A DNA stretch of 64,000 nucleotides from assembly GCA_025458905.1 (NCBI GenBank), contig JALORN010000013.1, positions 124,001-188,000 on the forward strand. Direction: 5' to 3'. Both the position numbers and the translations under genes were made by a program. Each line of letters begins with the position of its first letter. Position 1 is the first letter of the stretch. Below, piece after piece: positions 35,542 to 44,064 of the stretch. This DNA comes from Steroidobacteraceae bacterium (GTDB lineage Bacteria > Pseudomonadota > Gammaproteobacteria > Steroidobacterales > Steroidobacteraceae). The notes below the pieces were generated by a model that was not told where the DNA came from, did no database searches, and was given only the letters and a program-made list of their open reading frames with translations.

Positions 35542-36792
35542 ATGAGAGACGTGGTCGCCATCGATGCCGCGCTGGTCGCGGCGCGCCCGCAGGCGCTCGC
35601 CGCGTTGCTGCGCTACTTCCGCGACCTCGACACCGCCGAGGAGGCGTTCCAGGAGGCCTGCCTGCGCGCGCTCGACACCTGGCCGCGCAACGGTCCGCCG
35701 CGCGACCCGGTCGCCTGGCTGATCATGGTCGGGCGCAACCGCACGATCGACGGCCTGCGGAAGCGCAGTCGCCACGACCCGCTTCCCGACGCGGACGTGC
35801 TGGTCGACCCGCGCCACGGCGAGGCCTCGCTCGCCGAGCAGCTCGACGGCGCCGACTACCGCGACGACCTGCTGCGCCTGCTGTTCGTCTGCTGCCACCC
35901 GGAGCTGCCGGCGACGCAGCAGGTCGCACTGGCGCTGCGCGTCGTCGCGGGGCTGCCGCTGCCGCAGATCGCGCGCGCGTTCCTCGTGGGCGAGTCGGCG
36001 ATGGAGCAGCGGATCACGCGTTCCAAGGCACGGATCGCCGCGGCCGACGTGCCGTTCGAGACGCCCGGTCCCGCGGAGCGCGCGGCGCGCCTGGAGACGG
36101 TCGCAGCGATGCTCTACCTGCTGTTCAATGCCGGCTACACCGGCGTGCCGCCGGGCGCGGCGCACGACGGCCGCGCGTTCTGCGAGGAGGCGATCCGGCT
36201 CGCGCGGCTGCTCGCGCGACTGTTTCCCGCCGAGCCCGAGATCCTCGGCCTGCTGGCGCTGATGCTGCTGCAGCATGCCCGCGAGCCCGCGCGCCGTCGC
36301 GGCGACGGCGAGGCGGTGCTGCTCGAGGACCAGGACCGCGCGCTGTGGAACCGGCCGATGATCGACGAGGGACTCGCGCTGGTCGACGCCGCGCTGTGCC
36401 GGCGTCGCCCGGGTCCCTACCAGGTGCAGGCCGCCATCGCCGCGCTGCACGACCGCGCGCCGCGCTTCGCGGACACGGACTGGGCCGAGATCGACCAGCT
36501 CTACGCCACGCTCGAGTCGCTGGAGCCGTCGCCGGTCGTGACGCTGAATCGCGCGGTGGTGATCGAGCGGCTGCAGGGTCCGGCGGCCGCGCTCGCGCGG
36601 CTCGAGCCGCTCGCGGCGCGGCTCGACGGCTACTTCTACTTCCACGGCGTGCGCGGCGCGATGCTGCAGCGCTGCGGCCGCGTGGCCCAGGCGCGCGAGG
36701 CGTTCAACCGCGCGATCGCGCTCGCCGGTACCCCCGAGGAGGCGACCCGGATGCGCCGCTACCTCGATCACCTCGCTGCGGCTACGGGCTGA
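35542..36792 (+). CDS. ECF sigma factor, ECF42-type with C-terminal TPR-like extension
   Basis: A 416-residue extracytoplasmic-function sigma factor. Region 2 is LLRYFRDLDTAEEAFQEACL with AWLIMVGRNRTIDGLRKRSR. Region 4 contains LALRVVAGLPLPQIARAFLV and SAMEQRITRSKARI. The C-terminal half of about 200 residues, with MLYLLFNAGYTG and TLNRAVVIERLQGP, is the DUF6596/TPR extension of group ECF42. These factors lack an anti-sigma factor and are thought to be controlled through the extension. The usual DGPF/YCII-domain partner gene is not next to it here. It overlaps the end of the convergent acetyltransferase gene. Confidence 0.9.
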   Translation: MRDVVAIDAALVAARPQALAALLRYFRDLDTAEEAFQEACLRALDTWPRNGPPRDPVAWLIMVGRNRTIDGLRKRSRHDPLPDADVLVDPRHGEASLAEQLDGADYRDDLLRLLFVCCHPELPATQQVALALRVVAGLPLPQIARAFLVGESAMEQRITRSKARIAAADVPFETPGPAERAARLETVAAMLYLLFNAGYTGVPPGAAHDGRAFCEEAIRLARLLARLFPAEPEILGLLALMLLQHAREPARRRGDGEAVLLEDQDRALWNRPMIDEGLALVDAALCRRRPGPYQVQAAIAALHDRAPRFADTDWAEIDQLYATLESLEPSPVVTLNRAVVIERLQGPAAALARLEPLAARLDGYFYFHGVRGAMLQRCGRVAQAREAFNRAIALAGTPEEATRMRRYLDHLAAATG

Positions 36793-37312
36793 CCCGCGCC
36801 GCGCCCGGGACGTCGAGCAGGTACCAGCGGTTGCAGGTGAAGTGGCCGGTCGCCCCCAGCGGCGCCCCGAGCCGACGGAAGCCGGCGGCCTCGTAGAGGC
36901 GCGCGGCGTCCCCCATCGAGGCCAGGGTCTCGAGATAGCAGCGGTCGAATCCGAAGCCGCGCGCCGACTCGATGCAGCGCGCGAGCATCTGTCGGCCGAG
37001 GCCACGCCCCCGGGCTTCGGGCAGGAAGTACATCTTGCGCAACTCGCAGGTCGTCGCGTCGCCGCTCGCGAGCGGCGCGATGCCGGCGCCCCCGAGCACG
37101 CGCTCCGTGCCGTCGCTCCCGGGCTCGACGACGACGAAGAAGGCATGGCGCGGCGCGGAGTAGGCGGCCGACAACGCGTCGACCTCCGGGTCGTTGATCG
37201 AGTAGCCTGGCCCGACGGCGCCGTGCTCGGTCATCACCTGGCGCACGACCGCGGCCATCGCGGCGTCGTCAGCGGGCGCGATGGGGCGCAGCCGAGCCGG
37301 GGTGGTAGCCAT
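36782..37312 (-). CDS. GNAT family N-acetyltransferase
   Basis: A 176-residue acetyltransferase with the acetyl-CoA motif A LRKMYFLPEARGRGLGRQML and the LETLASMGDAARLYEAAGFR block of motif B. Members transfer acetyl groups to amines on small molecules or proteins. The substrate is unknown. I used the ATG at MATTPARLRPIAPADD, which starts the family domain. An in-frame ATG 33 bases upstream is deeper inside the neighbouring gene. The first 44 bases overlap the end of the DUF2845 gene on the same strand. Confidence 0.85.
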   Translation of the reverse strand: MATTPARLRPIAPADDAAMAAVVRQVMTEHGAVGPGYSINDPEVDALSAAYSAPRHAFFVVVEPGSDGTERVLGGAGIAPLASGDATTCELRKMYFLPEARGRGLGRQMLARCIESARGFGFDRCYLETLASMGDAARLYEAAGFRRLGAPLGATGHFTCNRWYLLDVPGAARVSP

Positions 37313-37664
37313 AACCGAGTGTCTCGATCTCGACGACCACGCCATCCTCGAGGCGCAGCCGCCGCATCAGCTTGTGGGGCCCGAGATTGTAGGTCCAGAG
37401 TTCGACCGGCACCTCGACCAGGTCGTTCGAGAGGAAGAACGGCCGGCCGTGCCGCCAGAACACCGGGCGCCGCAGGATCGAGCGCCGCTCCACGTCCGCC
37501 GGATCGCCGCAACGTGCGAGCACCTCGCCGCGGGTCGAGCCCTCGACGACCAGGCGGGTGCCGCAGCGGAAGCCGTCGGCGCGCGCGACGTCGACCGCGG
37601 CCAGCGACAGCAGCGCGGCTGCGGCGGTCAGCGCAGGGGCGGGACGGTGCGCACTCCGGTGCAT
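37269..37664 (-). CDS. DUF2845 secreted protein
   Basis: A 131-residue exported protein. After a signal peptide (about 1-29, ending ARA) comes GFRCGTRLVVEGSTRGEVLA and RCGDPADVERRS, the DUF2845 hallmark with two cysteines that may pair in the periplasm. A beta-rich part with ELWTYNLGPHKLMRRLRLED follows. The function is unknown, though related small proteins resemble SmpA/BamE-like folds. It overlaps the acetyltransferase gene downstream. Confidence 0.8.
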   Translation of the reverse strand: MHRSAHRPAPALTAAAALLSLAAVDVARADGFRCGTRLVVEGSTRGEVLARCGDPADVERRSILRRPVFWRHGRPFFLSNDLVEVPVELWTYNLGPHKLMRRLRLEDGVVVEIETLGYGYHPGSAAPHRAR

Positions 37665-37749
37665 GGCGCGTATGCTGATGTTCCAGGCCTGAACCGATCA
37701 TGAACCCCACGCACCCTGCTGCCAATCGCGACTCCGCGCGGTTCCCCCG

Positions 37750-38445
37750 ATGAAACGCCGCTGGGTGGTGCTGGTGCTGTTCGCGGCGGCGCTCGCGCTC
37801 GCGGCCTGGCAGCTGCCGGTCGGCGAGTGGCTCCGCGCCGCGCTCGACTGGACCGCGGCGAACCGGCGCGTCGCCTGGGTGGGTTTCATCCTGCTGTACG
37901 TCGTCGCCACGGTCTGCTTCCTGCCGGGCGTGCCGCTGACGCTCGCCGCCGGCGCGATCTTCGGCGTCGCCGCGGGCACGGCCCTGGTGTCGGCCGGCAG
38001 CACCCTGGGTGCGACCGCGGCGTTCCTGATCGGGCGCACGGCGGCGCGCGACTGGGTCGGCCGGCGCATCGCTGCCTGGCCGCGCTTCCGCGCCGTCGAC
38101 CGCGCGGTCGCGGCGCGCGGCTTCTGGGTCGTGTTGCTGACGCGGCTCTCGCCCGCGTTCCCGTTCTTCCTGCTGAACTACGCCTACGGCGTCACCGCGG
38201 TACGTGTGCGCGACTACGTGCTCGGCTCCTGGATCGGCATGCTGCCCGGCACGCTCGCCTACGTGTACGCCGGCTCGGTCGCGGCGAACCTCGGCCAGGC
38301 CCTGGCCGGCGAGGCGCGGCTCGGAACGTCGGGGTGGGTGCTGCTCGGGCTCGGCGCAGTGGCGACGATCGCGGTGACGGTGCTGGTCACGCGGCTCGCG
38401 CGCCGGCAGTTCGAGCGCGAGATCGCCGGCGGTGAGCCGGCGTGA
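37750..38445 (+). CDS. VTT-domain (TVP38/TMEM64/DedA-like) membrane protein
   Basis: A 231-residue membrane protein with five or six hydrophobic helices. The VTT core is LPGVPLTLAAGAIFGVAAGT, followed by FLIGRTAARDWV and the RLSPAFPFFLLNYAYGVTAV block. Related proteins act in lipid scrambling or membrane homeostasis. The stop overlaps the GTG of the next gene, a flavoprotein disulfide-oxidoreductase-like enzyme. The two are commonly found together or fused, so they may form one membrane redox unit. Confidence 0.88.
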   Translation: MKRRWVVLVLFAAALALAAWQLPVGEWLRAALDWTAANRRVAWVGFILLYVVATVCFLPGVPLTLAAGAIFGVAAGTALVSAGSTLGATAAFLIGRTAARDWVGRRIAAWPRFRAVDRAVAARGFWVVLLTRLSPAFPFFLLNYAYGVTAVRVRDYVLGSWIGMLPGTLAYVYAGSVAANLGQALAGEARLGTSGWVLLGLGAVATIAVTVLVTRLARRQFEREIAGGEPA

Positions 38446-39938
38446 GCGGCAGCGACGCGGAGTCCCTGCAGGGCGCGGGCGGCGCGCCGGCGCGTGAGGC
38501 CGACCCCGACGCCCGCTGGCGCGAGCTGGTGTTCCCGGCCGGGTGGCGCAATCCCCAGCCTGCGCCGCGTTACAACCTCGTGGTGATCGGTGCCGGGCCC
38601 GCCGGGCTCGTCACCTCGATCGCCGCGGCCGGCCTCGGCGCGCGGGTTGCGCTGGTCGAGCGTCATGCGATGGGCGGGGACTGCCTCAACGTCGGCTGCG
38701 TGCCCTCGAAGACGCTGCTCGCGGCCGCTGCCGGGGGGCTCGGCTTCGACGCGGCGATGCAGCGCCTGCGCGAAGTGCGGGCGGGCATCGCGGTGCACGA
38801 CTCGGTCGAACGCTACACGCGGGCCGGCGTCGACGTGTTCCTCGGTGCCGCGCGCTTCGAGGATGCGCACACGGTCGTCGTCGACGGGCAGCGCCTGCGC
38901 ACCCGCCGCACGGTGATCGCGACCGGCGCACGCGCGGCGATGCCGCCGGTCCCGGGGCTCGCGGAGTTGCCGGCGCTGACCAACGAGACCGTGTTCGCGC
39001 TGCGGGCCCAGCCGCGCCGGCTCGCGGTGCTCGGCGGCGGCCCGATCGGCTGCGAGCTCGCGCAGGCGTTCGCGCGCCTAGGGAGCGCGGTGGACCTGGT
39101 CGAGATGCAGCCGCGCCTGCTGTCCGCCGACGATGCCGAGCCGGCATCGCTGGTGCAGGAGGCGCTGGTACGCGACGGCGTGCGGCTGCACCTCGGCCGC
39201 AAGGTCGTCGCCGCCGCGCGCGAGTCCGGCGGCAGCGTGCTGGCGCTCGACGACGGCATGCGGATCGAGGCCGATGCCGTGCTGGTCGCGGCAGGGCGAC
39301 GCCGCAACGTCGAGGGCCTGGACCTCGATCGCGCGGGCGTGCGGCTCGACGCGCGCGGCGGGCTGCAGGTCGATGCGCGGCTGCGCACGACCCACCCCGA
39401 CGTGTTCGCCGCCGGCGACGTCTGCTCGCCGTTGCAGTTCACGCAGGTGGCCGACGCGCAGGCACGTATCGTCGTCCGCAACGCGCTCTTCATGGGCCGC
39501 GCGCGCACCGACGCGCTGGTCGTGCCCTGGTGCACCTACACCGATCCCGAGCTCGCGCAGGTCGGCGCGACGCGCCGCGAGCTCGAGGCCGCAGGCCGGC
39601 CGTTCGATGCCTTCCGCTTCGCGTTCGCCGACCTCGATCGCGGCCGCACCGACGGCGATGCCGCCGGCTGGGCCGAGGTGCGCGTGGCGCGCGGCAGCGA
39701 CCGGTTGCTCGGCGCGACCGTGGTCGGGCGCGACGCCGGCGAGCAGCTCGCGCCGCTCGTGGTGCTGATGACGTTGCGCCAGGGCCTCGGTGCGCTCGGC
39801 TCGCTGGTGCTGCCCTATCCGACGCGCTCGGAGTACCTGCGCCGGCTGGTCGATGCCTGGAACCGTACCCGCCTCACGCCGCGGACCGCCGGGCTGCTGT
39901 CGTGGTGGCTCAGACGTAGCCGGGGCGGCAGCCGCTGA
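38442..39938 (+). CDS. Pyridine nucleotide-disulfide oxidoreductase, MerA/LPD-like
   Basis: A 498-residue FAD- and NAD(P)H-dependent enzyme. After about 45 extra N-terminal residues comes LVVIGAGPAGLVTSIAAAGL, then the redox disulfide in GGDCLNVGCVPSK, the second nucleotide site LAVLGGGPIGCELAQAF and the FAD contact DVFAAGDVC. In the C-terminal interface LPYPTRSEYLRR, Tyr stands where glutathione and lipoamide reductases have the catalytic His, as in mercuric reductase. The vicinal C-terminal cysteines of MerA are missing, so it is not a mercuric reductase. The GTG start overlaps the VTT gene, implying joint function. Confidence 0.88.
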   Translation: MSGSDAESLQGAGGAPAREADPDARWRELVFPAGWRNPQPAPRYNLVVIGAGPAGLVTSIAAAGLGARVALVERHAMGGDCLNVGCVPSKTLLAAAAGGLGFDAAMQRLREVRAGIAVHDSVERYTRAGVDVFLGAARFEDAHTVVVDGQRLRTRRTVIATGARAAMPPVPGLAELPALTNETVFALRAQPRRLAVLGGGPIGCELAQAFARLGSAVDLVEMQPRLLSADDAEPASLVQEALVRDGVRLHLGRKVVAAARESGGSVLALDDGMRIEADAVLVAAGRRRNVEGLDLDRAGVRLDARGGLQVDARLRTTHPDVFAAGDVCSPLQFTQVADAQARIVVRNALFMGRARTDALVVPWCTYTDPELAQVGATRRELEAAGRPFDAFRFAFADLDRGRTDGDAAGWAEVRVARGSDRLLGATVVGRDAGEQLAPLVVLMTLRQGLGALGSLVLPYPTRSEYLRRLVDAWNRTRLTPRTAGLLSWWLRRSRGGSR

Positions 39939-40140
39939 GCCTCGCGGGAGCGGCGTGCGCAGCTTCGGCGCGAGCAGCGCGCAGGTCCGTCTCGCTCCCG
40001 GCGAGCAGGTGGGCCAGCAGCACGCGGTGCAACACGGCGATCACCAGGCCGAACGCAATGGCCGAAGCCAGCGGTGCGACCCATGCCCCCCACGGCGCTC
40101 GTGCGCGCCCGGGGTCGGCGGTGGGCGTGGGAGGCGGCAT
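39910..40140 (-). CDS. Possible small single-helix membrane protein
   Basis: A 76-residue frame starting MPPPTPTADPGRARAPWGAW and containing one plausible transmembrane helix (AWVAPLASAIAFGLVIAVLH). It overlaps the last 29 bases of the convergent oxidoreductase gene. No family or clear ribosome binding site is seen, and its composition is only weakly gene-like. It may be real because the gap otherwise holds nothing. Confidence 0.3.
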   Translation of the reverse strand: MPPPTPTADPGRARAPWGAWVAPLASAIAFGLVIAVLHRVLLAHLLAGSETDLRAARAEAAHAAPARLSGCRPGYV

Positions 40141-40307
40141 GAGACGGGCTGATCCAGGAGACCGGTGCGATCCCACAAGGCTCCGTGCGCCCGCATCGTG
40201 GACGAGGAAGTCGCGCTCGCCGCGATGGATGGGCCGTCACGGAACCGTCACACGCGGTAACTGCCCAGCGACCGGTTGCAGGACGCACAGTACACCCCGG
40301 CCGAAGC
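40141..40307. other. Intergenic region upstream of eptA-like gene
   Basis: Together with the doubtful small frame beside it, this is the only gap over 300 bases in this part of the window. CGTCACGGAACCGTCAC (about 40230-40246) contains a short CCGTCAC-type repeat that could be a regulator site. No clear promoter or hairpin was found. Confidence 0.35.
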
Positions 40308-41972
40308 ATGCAGCGTCCGACGTTGAGAGTCGAAACATTGGTGGCGATCGTCAGCCTGCATGCCATCGCCTTCGCCAACGGTCCCTGGTGGTCGGCGGTC
40401 GCGGCGGGTCGCGACCCTGCCGCGCCCGGGACCTGGCTGTTCCTCGGCTGCACCTTCGTCGCGCTCGTGGCGCTGCACTTCGTGGTGCTCGCTGGGTTCT
40501 CGAACCGCTGGACCGCGCGGCCGTTGCTGGCGGCGCTGGTGCTCGCCACGGCGTTCGCCGCCTACTTCATGCGCACCTACTCGGTGATGCTGGATCCGGG
40601 CATGCTGCGCAACGTCCTGAAGACCGACCTGCACGAGACGCGCGAGCTGCTCTCCTGGTCGATGGCCGGCTGGGTGCTGGGCTGGTCCGCGGCGCCGCTC
40701 GCGCTGCTCGCCTGGGTGCAGATCGAGATCGTGCCGCTGCCGCGCGCGGCGCTGCAGCGGCTCGGCTGGATGGCAGCCGGCCTCGCGGTGGCGGTGCTCG
40801 CGCTGCTGCCGATCTCGCGCGACATCACCTCGCTGATGCGCAACCAGCACGAGAGTCGCTACCTCATCACCCCCGGCAACTACCTCTACTCGCTGGCCCG
40901 CAACCTCGCCACCGATGCGCGCGGCGCGGCGCAGCCGCGGCTGGCGCTCGGCACCGACGCGCACCGCGACCAGCGGATGGCGCGCGAGGCGCGGCCGCGG
41001 GTGCTCGTCATGGTGCTCGGCGAGACCGCGCGCGCCGATCACTTCTCGCTGTTCGGCTACCCGCGCCCGACCAGCCCGCAACTGGCATCGCGCGGCGACG
41101 TAGTGGCGTTCCGCCGCGTCACCGCCTGCGGCACCTCGACCGAGGTGTCGGTGCCCTGCATGTTCTCGCGGCAGGGCCGCGCGGCCTACGACGAGGCGCT
41201 GGTCCGCCGCTCCGAGGGGCTGCTCGACGTGCTGGTGCACGCCGGTTACGACGTGCGCTGGTTCGACAACCAGTCCGGCTGCAAGGGCGTCTGCAGCGGT
41301 CCGGGGATCGTCTCGCGCAAGCTCGACGCGTCCTATGCCCCCGACCTCTGCCGCGGCGAGGACTGCTACGACGGCATCCTGGTGCGCGCGCTGCGCGACT
41401 CGCTCGCCAACGTCGAGCGCGACACGGTGTTCGTGCTCCACATGATCGGCAACCACGGCCCGGCGTACTACCGTCGCTACCCGGACGAGTTCCGCCGCTT
41501 CGTGCCCGACTGCCGCAACGACGAGCTGCGCCGCTGCTCGGTGCGCGAGATCGTCAACGCCTTCGACAACGCGCTCGCCTACACCGACCACGTGATCGCG
41601 GGCACGATCGAGGTGCTCGAGCAGCAGGCGCCGCGCGTCGACGCCGCGATGCTCTACGTGTCCGACCACGGCGAGTCGCTCGGCGAGGGCGGGTTCTACC
41701 TGCACGGCCTGCCGTACGCGATCGCGCCGGAGGTGCAGACCCACGTGCCGATGGTCGTCTGGGCCTCGCCCGGCTTCGCACGCGCCACGGGCCTCGACAC
41801 GGCCTGCCTCGAAGGCCTCGCCGGCGAGCCGTTCTCCCACGACAACCTGTTCGACTCGATGCTCGGCGCCGCCGACGTGCGCACGCGCGTGTATCGCCCC
41901 GGGCTCGACCTGTTCGCGCGCTGCCGGGGCGCGGCGCCGCGCGGCCTCGCGACCGCGACGGCTACGCGCTGA
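40308..41972 (+). CDS. Phosphoethanolamine transferase, EptA-like
   Basis: A 554-residue inner-membrane enzyme that transfers phosphoethanolamine from phosphatidylethanolamine, typically to lipid A. Five N-terminal transmembrane helices (about 1-190) precede a periplasmic sulfatase-fold domain. The metal and nucleophile sites are VLGETARADHFSLFGYPRP, the Thr nucleophile in ACGTSTEVSVPCMFS, NHGPAYYRRYP and YVSDHGESLGEGG. Several paired cysteines match the disulfides of this family. Such enzymes can lower sensitivity to cationic antimicrobial peptides. It stands alone, with no PmrAB-type regulator gene adjacent. Confidence 0.92.
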   Translation: MQRPTLRVETLVAIVSLHAIAFANGPWWSAVAAGRDPAAPGTWLFLGCTFVALVALHFVVLAGFSNRWTARPLLAALVLATAFAAYFMRTYSVMLDPGMLRNVLKTDLHETRELLSWSMAGWVLGWSAAPLALLAWVQIEIVPLPRAALQRLGWMAAGLAVAVLALLPISRDITSLMRNQHESRYLITPGNYLYSLARNLATDARGAAQPRLALGTDAHRDQRMAREARPRVLVMVLGETARADHFSLFGYPRPTSPQLASRGDVVAFRRVTACGTSTEVSVPCMFSRQGRAAYDEALVRRSEGLLDVLVHAGYDVRWFDNQSGCKGVCSGPGIVSRKLDASYAPDLCRGEDCYDGILVRALRDSLANVERDTVFVLHMIGNHGPAYYRRYPDEFRRFVPDCRNDELRRCSVREIVNAFDNALAYTDHVIAGTIEVLEQQAPRVDAAMLYVSDHGESLGEGGFYLHGLPYAIAPEVQTHVPMVVWASPGFARATGLDTACLEGLAGEPFSHDNLFDSMLGAADVRTRVYRPGLDLFARCRGAAPRGLATATATR

Positions 41973-42807
41973 GGAAGTCGACCATCTCGCGCTGCGCCGG
42001 CGTCAGCCGCTCGCGCGGCGTCACCAGTGCGTGGCGCAGCGTCCGGCGGCACGGCCGCGTGTCGTCGTCGACATGGTGCTCGACCACGCTCGCGAGCAGC
42101 TGCTGCACGCGCCCGAGGTTCTGCCGGAAGAGCGTGAGCGCCATCTCGGCGGTGACGTGCTGCGCCGGGTCGTCGAGCCAGCAGTCGTAGTCCGTGACCA
42201 GCGCGATGGTGCAGTAGCCGAGCTGTGCCTCGCAGGCGAGGAAGGCCTCGGGCACGTTGGTCATGCCGACCAGGTCGGCGCCGGCGCCGCGCAGGAAGCG
42301 GCTCTCCGCGCGCGTGCCGAGCCGCGGTCCCTCAATGCAGGCGTACACCTGCTCGACGTGCAGCGGGAAGCCGAGGCCGGCGGCGCACTCCGCGATCCGC
42401 CGCGACGTGGCGGCGCAGGTCGGCTGCGCGGTCGACACGTGCGCCACCACCCCGTTGCCGAAGAAACTCGCGGCGCGGCCGCCGCGCGTGAAGTCGAGGT
42501 ACTGCGAGGGCAGGGCGAGGTCGCCGGGCCGCAGCCCCTCGCGCAGGCTGCCGGTGGCCGAGACGCCGACCACGGTCCGCACGCCGACGCTCTTCAGCGC
42601 CCAGACGTTGGCGCGGTAGTTGATCTCGCCGGGCAGGCGTTCGTGGTGCACGCCGTGGCGCGCCAGGAAGGCCACCGGGCGGCCGCGCAGGCGCCCGAGC
42701 ATCACCCGGGAGGAGGGCGAGCCGAACGGCGTCGTCACCTCGCGCTCCTCGTCGAGCACGAGCTCGTCCATGCGATAGAGGCCCGTGCCGCCGAGTATGC
42801 CGATCAT
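41962..42807 (-). CDS. mtnP: 5'-methylthioadenosine phosphorylase (PNP family)
   Basis: A 281-residue nucleoside phosphorylase that splits methylthioadenosine, a polyamine by-product, into adenine and methylthioribose-1-phosphate. The phosphate-binding GGTGLY opens the protein. LARHGVHHERLPGEINYRAN, SATGSLREGLRPGD and IEGPRLGTRAE follow. The base-contact region reads TNVPEAFLACE...VTDYDCW; the two Asp of TDYDCW suit adenine. The related methylthioinosine phosphorylases of pseudomonads lack this pair, so adenine is preferred here. The end overlaps the eptA-like gene by eleven bases. Confidence 0.85.
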   Translation of the reverse strand: MIGILGGTGLYRMDELVLDEEREVTTPFGSPSSRVMLGRLRGRPVAFLARHGVHHERLPGEINYRANVWALKSVGVRTVVGVSATGSLREGLRPGDLALPSQYLDFTRGGRAASFFGNGVVAHVSTAQPTCAATSRRIAECAAGLGFPLHVEQVYACIEGPRLGTRAESRFLRGAGADLVGMTNVPEAFLACEAQLGYCTIALVTDYDCWLDDPAQHVTAEMALTLFRQNLGRVQQLLASVVEHHVDDDTRPCRRTLRHALVTPRERLTPAQREMVDFLSA

Positions 42808-42938
42808 CGTGTCCAGTCCTGCGAAAGTGTGCCGGGGTTGCCCCGCGGTCGGGCGACCGCACCGGGTTGCACCGCCGCCCGGCCGCGCGGCAAGATGCCC
42901 GAATCATTCGACCGGTGACAACCGGCCTGGAGGGGACC

Positions 42939-43742
42939 ATGGTTGCAGACGCCGCCTTCCCGACGCTGTCGGCGCCCGCCTGGCCCGGCAAGCTGACGCG
43001 CTTCGGCACGCGGGCGATCGCGGTCGGCGCGCTGCTCGTGGCGATCTCGGGCCCGCTGAACCGCTTCACGCCGATCGGCTTCCAGGCCGCGCTGTTGCTG
43101 CTGGTCGCGGGCGTGGTGGCGCTGCTGGTCGGCGCCCTGCTCGCGATCGTCGGCTTCCTGGTCGCCCTGTCGAAGGGCTCGCCGGTGTCGAAGGGTTCGG
43201 TGGCGCTGGCGATCGTGGTCGCGCTCGGCCTGCTCGGCTACCTGCTCAGCTGGCTGCGCGCCGGCATGGGCGTGCCGCCGATCCACGAGATCAGCACCGA
43301 CCTCGCCTCGCCGCCGCCGTTCGTCGCGGTGCTGCCGCTGCGCGCGCAAGGCGGCGCGGTCAACCCGCCCGAGTACGTCGCCGAGATCGGCGGCCGCAAC
43401 GGCAAGACCAACGTCCCCGAGGCGCAGCGCAAGGCCTTTCCCGACATCCAGCCGGTGATCCTCGAGGGCGTGGCCCCCGCCGCCGCGTTCGTGCGCGCCG
43501 AGGCCGCGGCGCGCCAGCTCGGCTGGAAGGTCGTCGCTGCCGTGCCCGACGAGGGCCGGATCGAGGCCACCGACACGACGGCCTTCTTCGCGTTCAAGGA
43601 CGATGTCGTGATCCGCCTGCGTGCCGAGGGCGGTGGCACCCGGATCGACGTGCGCTCGAAGTCGCGGGTCGGCGTCGGCGACGTCGGCGCGAATGCTGCC
43701 CGCGTCCGAAAGTTCCTGGCGCTGGTGAAGGCAGGCGCGTGA
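42939..43742 (+). CDS. DUF1499 membrane protein
   Basis: A 267-residue protein with three hydrophobic helices near the N-terminus (about 25-42, 48-75 and 85-105). A C-terminal DUF1499 domain follows, with PPIHEISTDL as the entry, then AARQLGWKVVAAVPDEGRIE, ATDTTAFFAFKDDVVIR and RIDVRSKSRVGVGDVGANA. The function is unknown. A good ribosome binding site (GGAGGGG) supports the chosen ATG. The stop overlaps a GTG that could start the next gene. Confidence 0.85.
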   Translation: MVADAAFPTLSAPAWPGKLTRFGTRAIAVGALLVAISGPLNRFTPIGFQAALLLLVAGVVALLVGALLAIVGFLVALSKGSPVSKGSVALAIVVALGLLGYLLSWLRAGMGVPPIHEISTDLASPPPFVAVLPLRAQGGAVNPPEYVAEIGGRNGKTNVPEAQRKAFPDIQPVILEGVAPAAAFVRAEAAARQLGWKVVAAVPDEGRIEATDTTAFFAFKDDVVIRLRAEGGGTRIDVRSKSRVGVGDVGANAARVRKFLALVKAGA

Positions 43743-43753
43743 GCTCGACGTCC

Positions 43754-44059
43754 ATGGCCGCCCGTTTCGGCAGCTTCCGCGAGTTCTACCCGTACTACCT
43801 CGGGGAGCACTCGGACGCCACCTGTCGCCGTCTGCACTTCGCCGGCACCTCGCTCGCGGTGCTGCAGTGGCTCGCGGCTGCCGTGGCCGGCGAGCCGTGG
43901 CTGCTGCTCTCGGGCCTCGTCACCGGCTACGCGTTCGCCTGGAGCGGGCATTTCTTCTTCGAGAAGAACCGGCCGGCGACCTTCACCCATCCCGTCTACA
44001 GCCTGGTGGGCGACTTCGCGATGGCACGCGACATCCTCGCGGGCCGCATCCGCTGGTAG
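43754..44059 (+). CDS. Short Mpo1-like (DUF962) protein
   Basis: A 101-residue membrane protein: FGSFREFYPYYLGEHSDATC, RRLHFAGTSLAVLQWLAAA and GYAFAWSGHFFFEKNRPATF match the short DUF962 family. The conserved His residues (GEHS, RLHF, SGHFF) suggest metal binding, as in yeast Mpo1. A GTG at 43739 overlapping the DUF1499 stop would add five residues. It is a distant relative of the protein near 14.4 kb. Confidence 0.85.
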   Translation: MAARFGSFREFYPYYLGEHSDATCRRLHFAGTSLAVLQWLAAAVAGEPWLLLSGLVTGYAFAWSGHFFFEKNRPATFTHPVYSLVGDFAMARDILAGRIRW

Positions 44060-44064
44060 AGCCC

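Noticed and set aside
38442..39938. Mercuric reductase
   Set aside because: The C-terminal vicinal cysteines and any mer gene are missing; only the Tyr at the interface resembles MerA.
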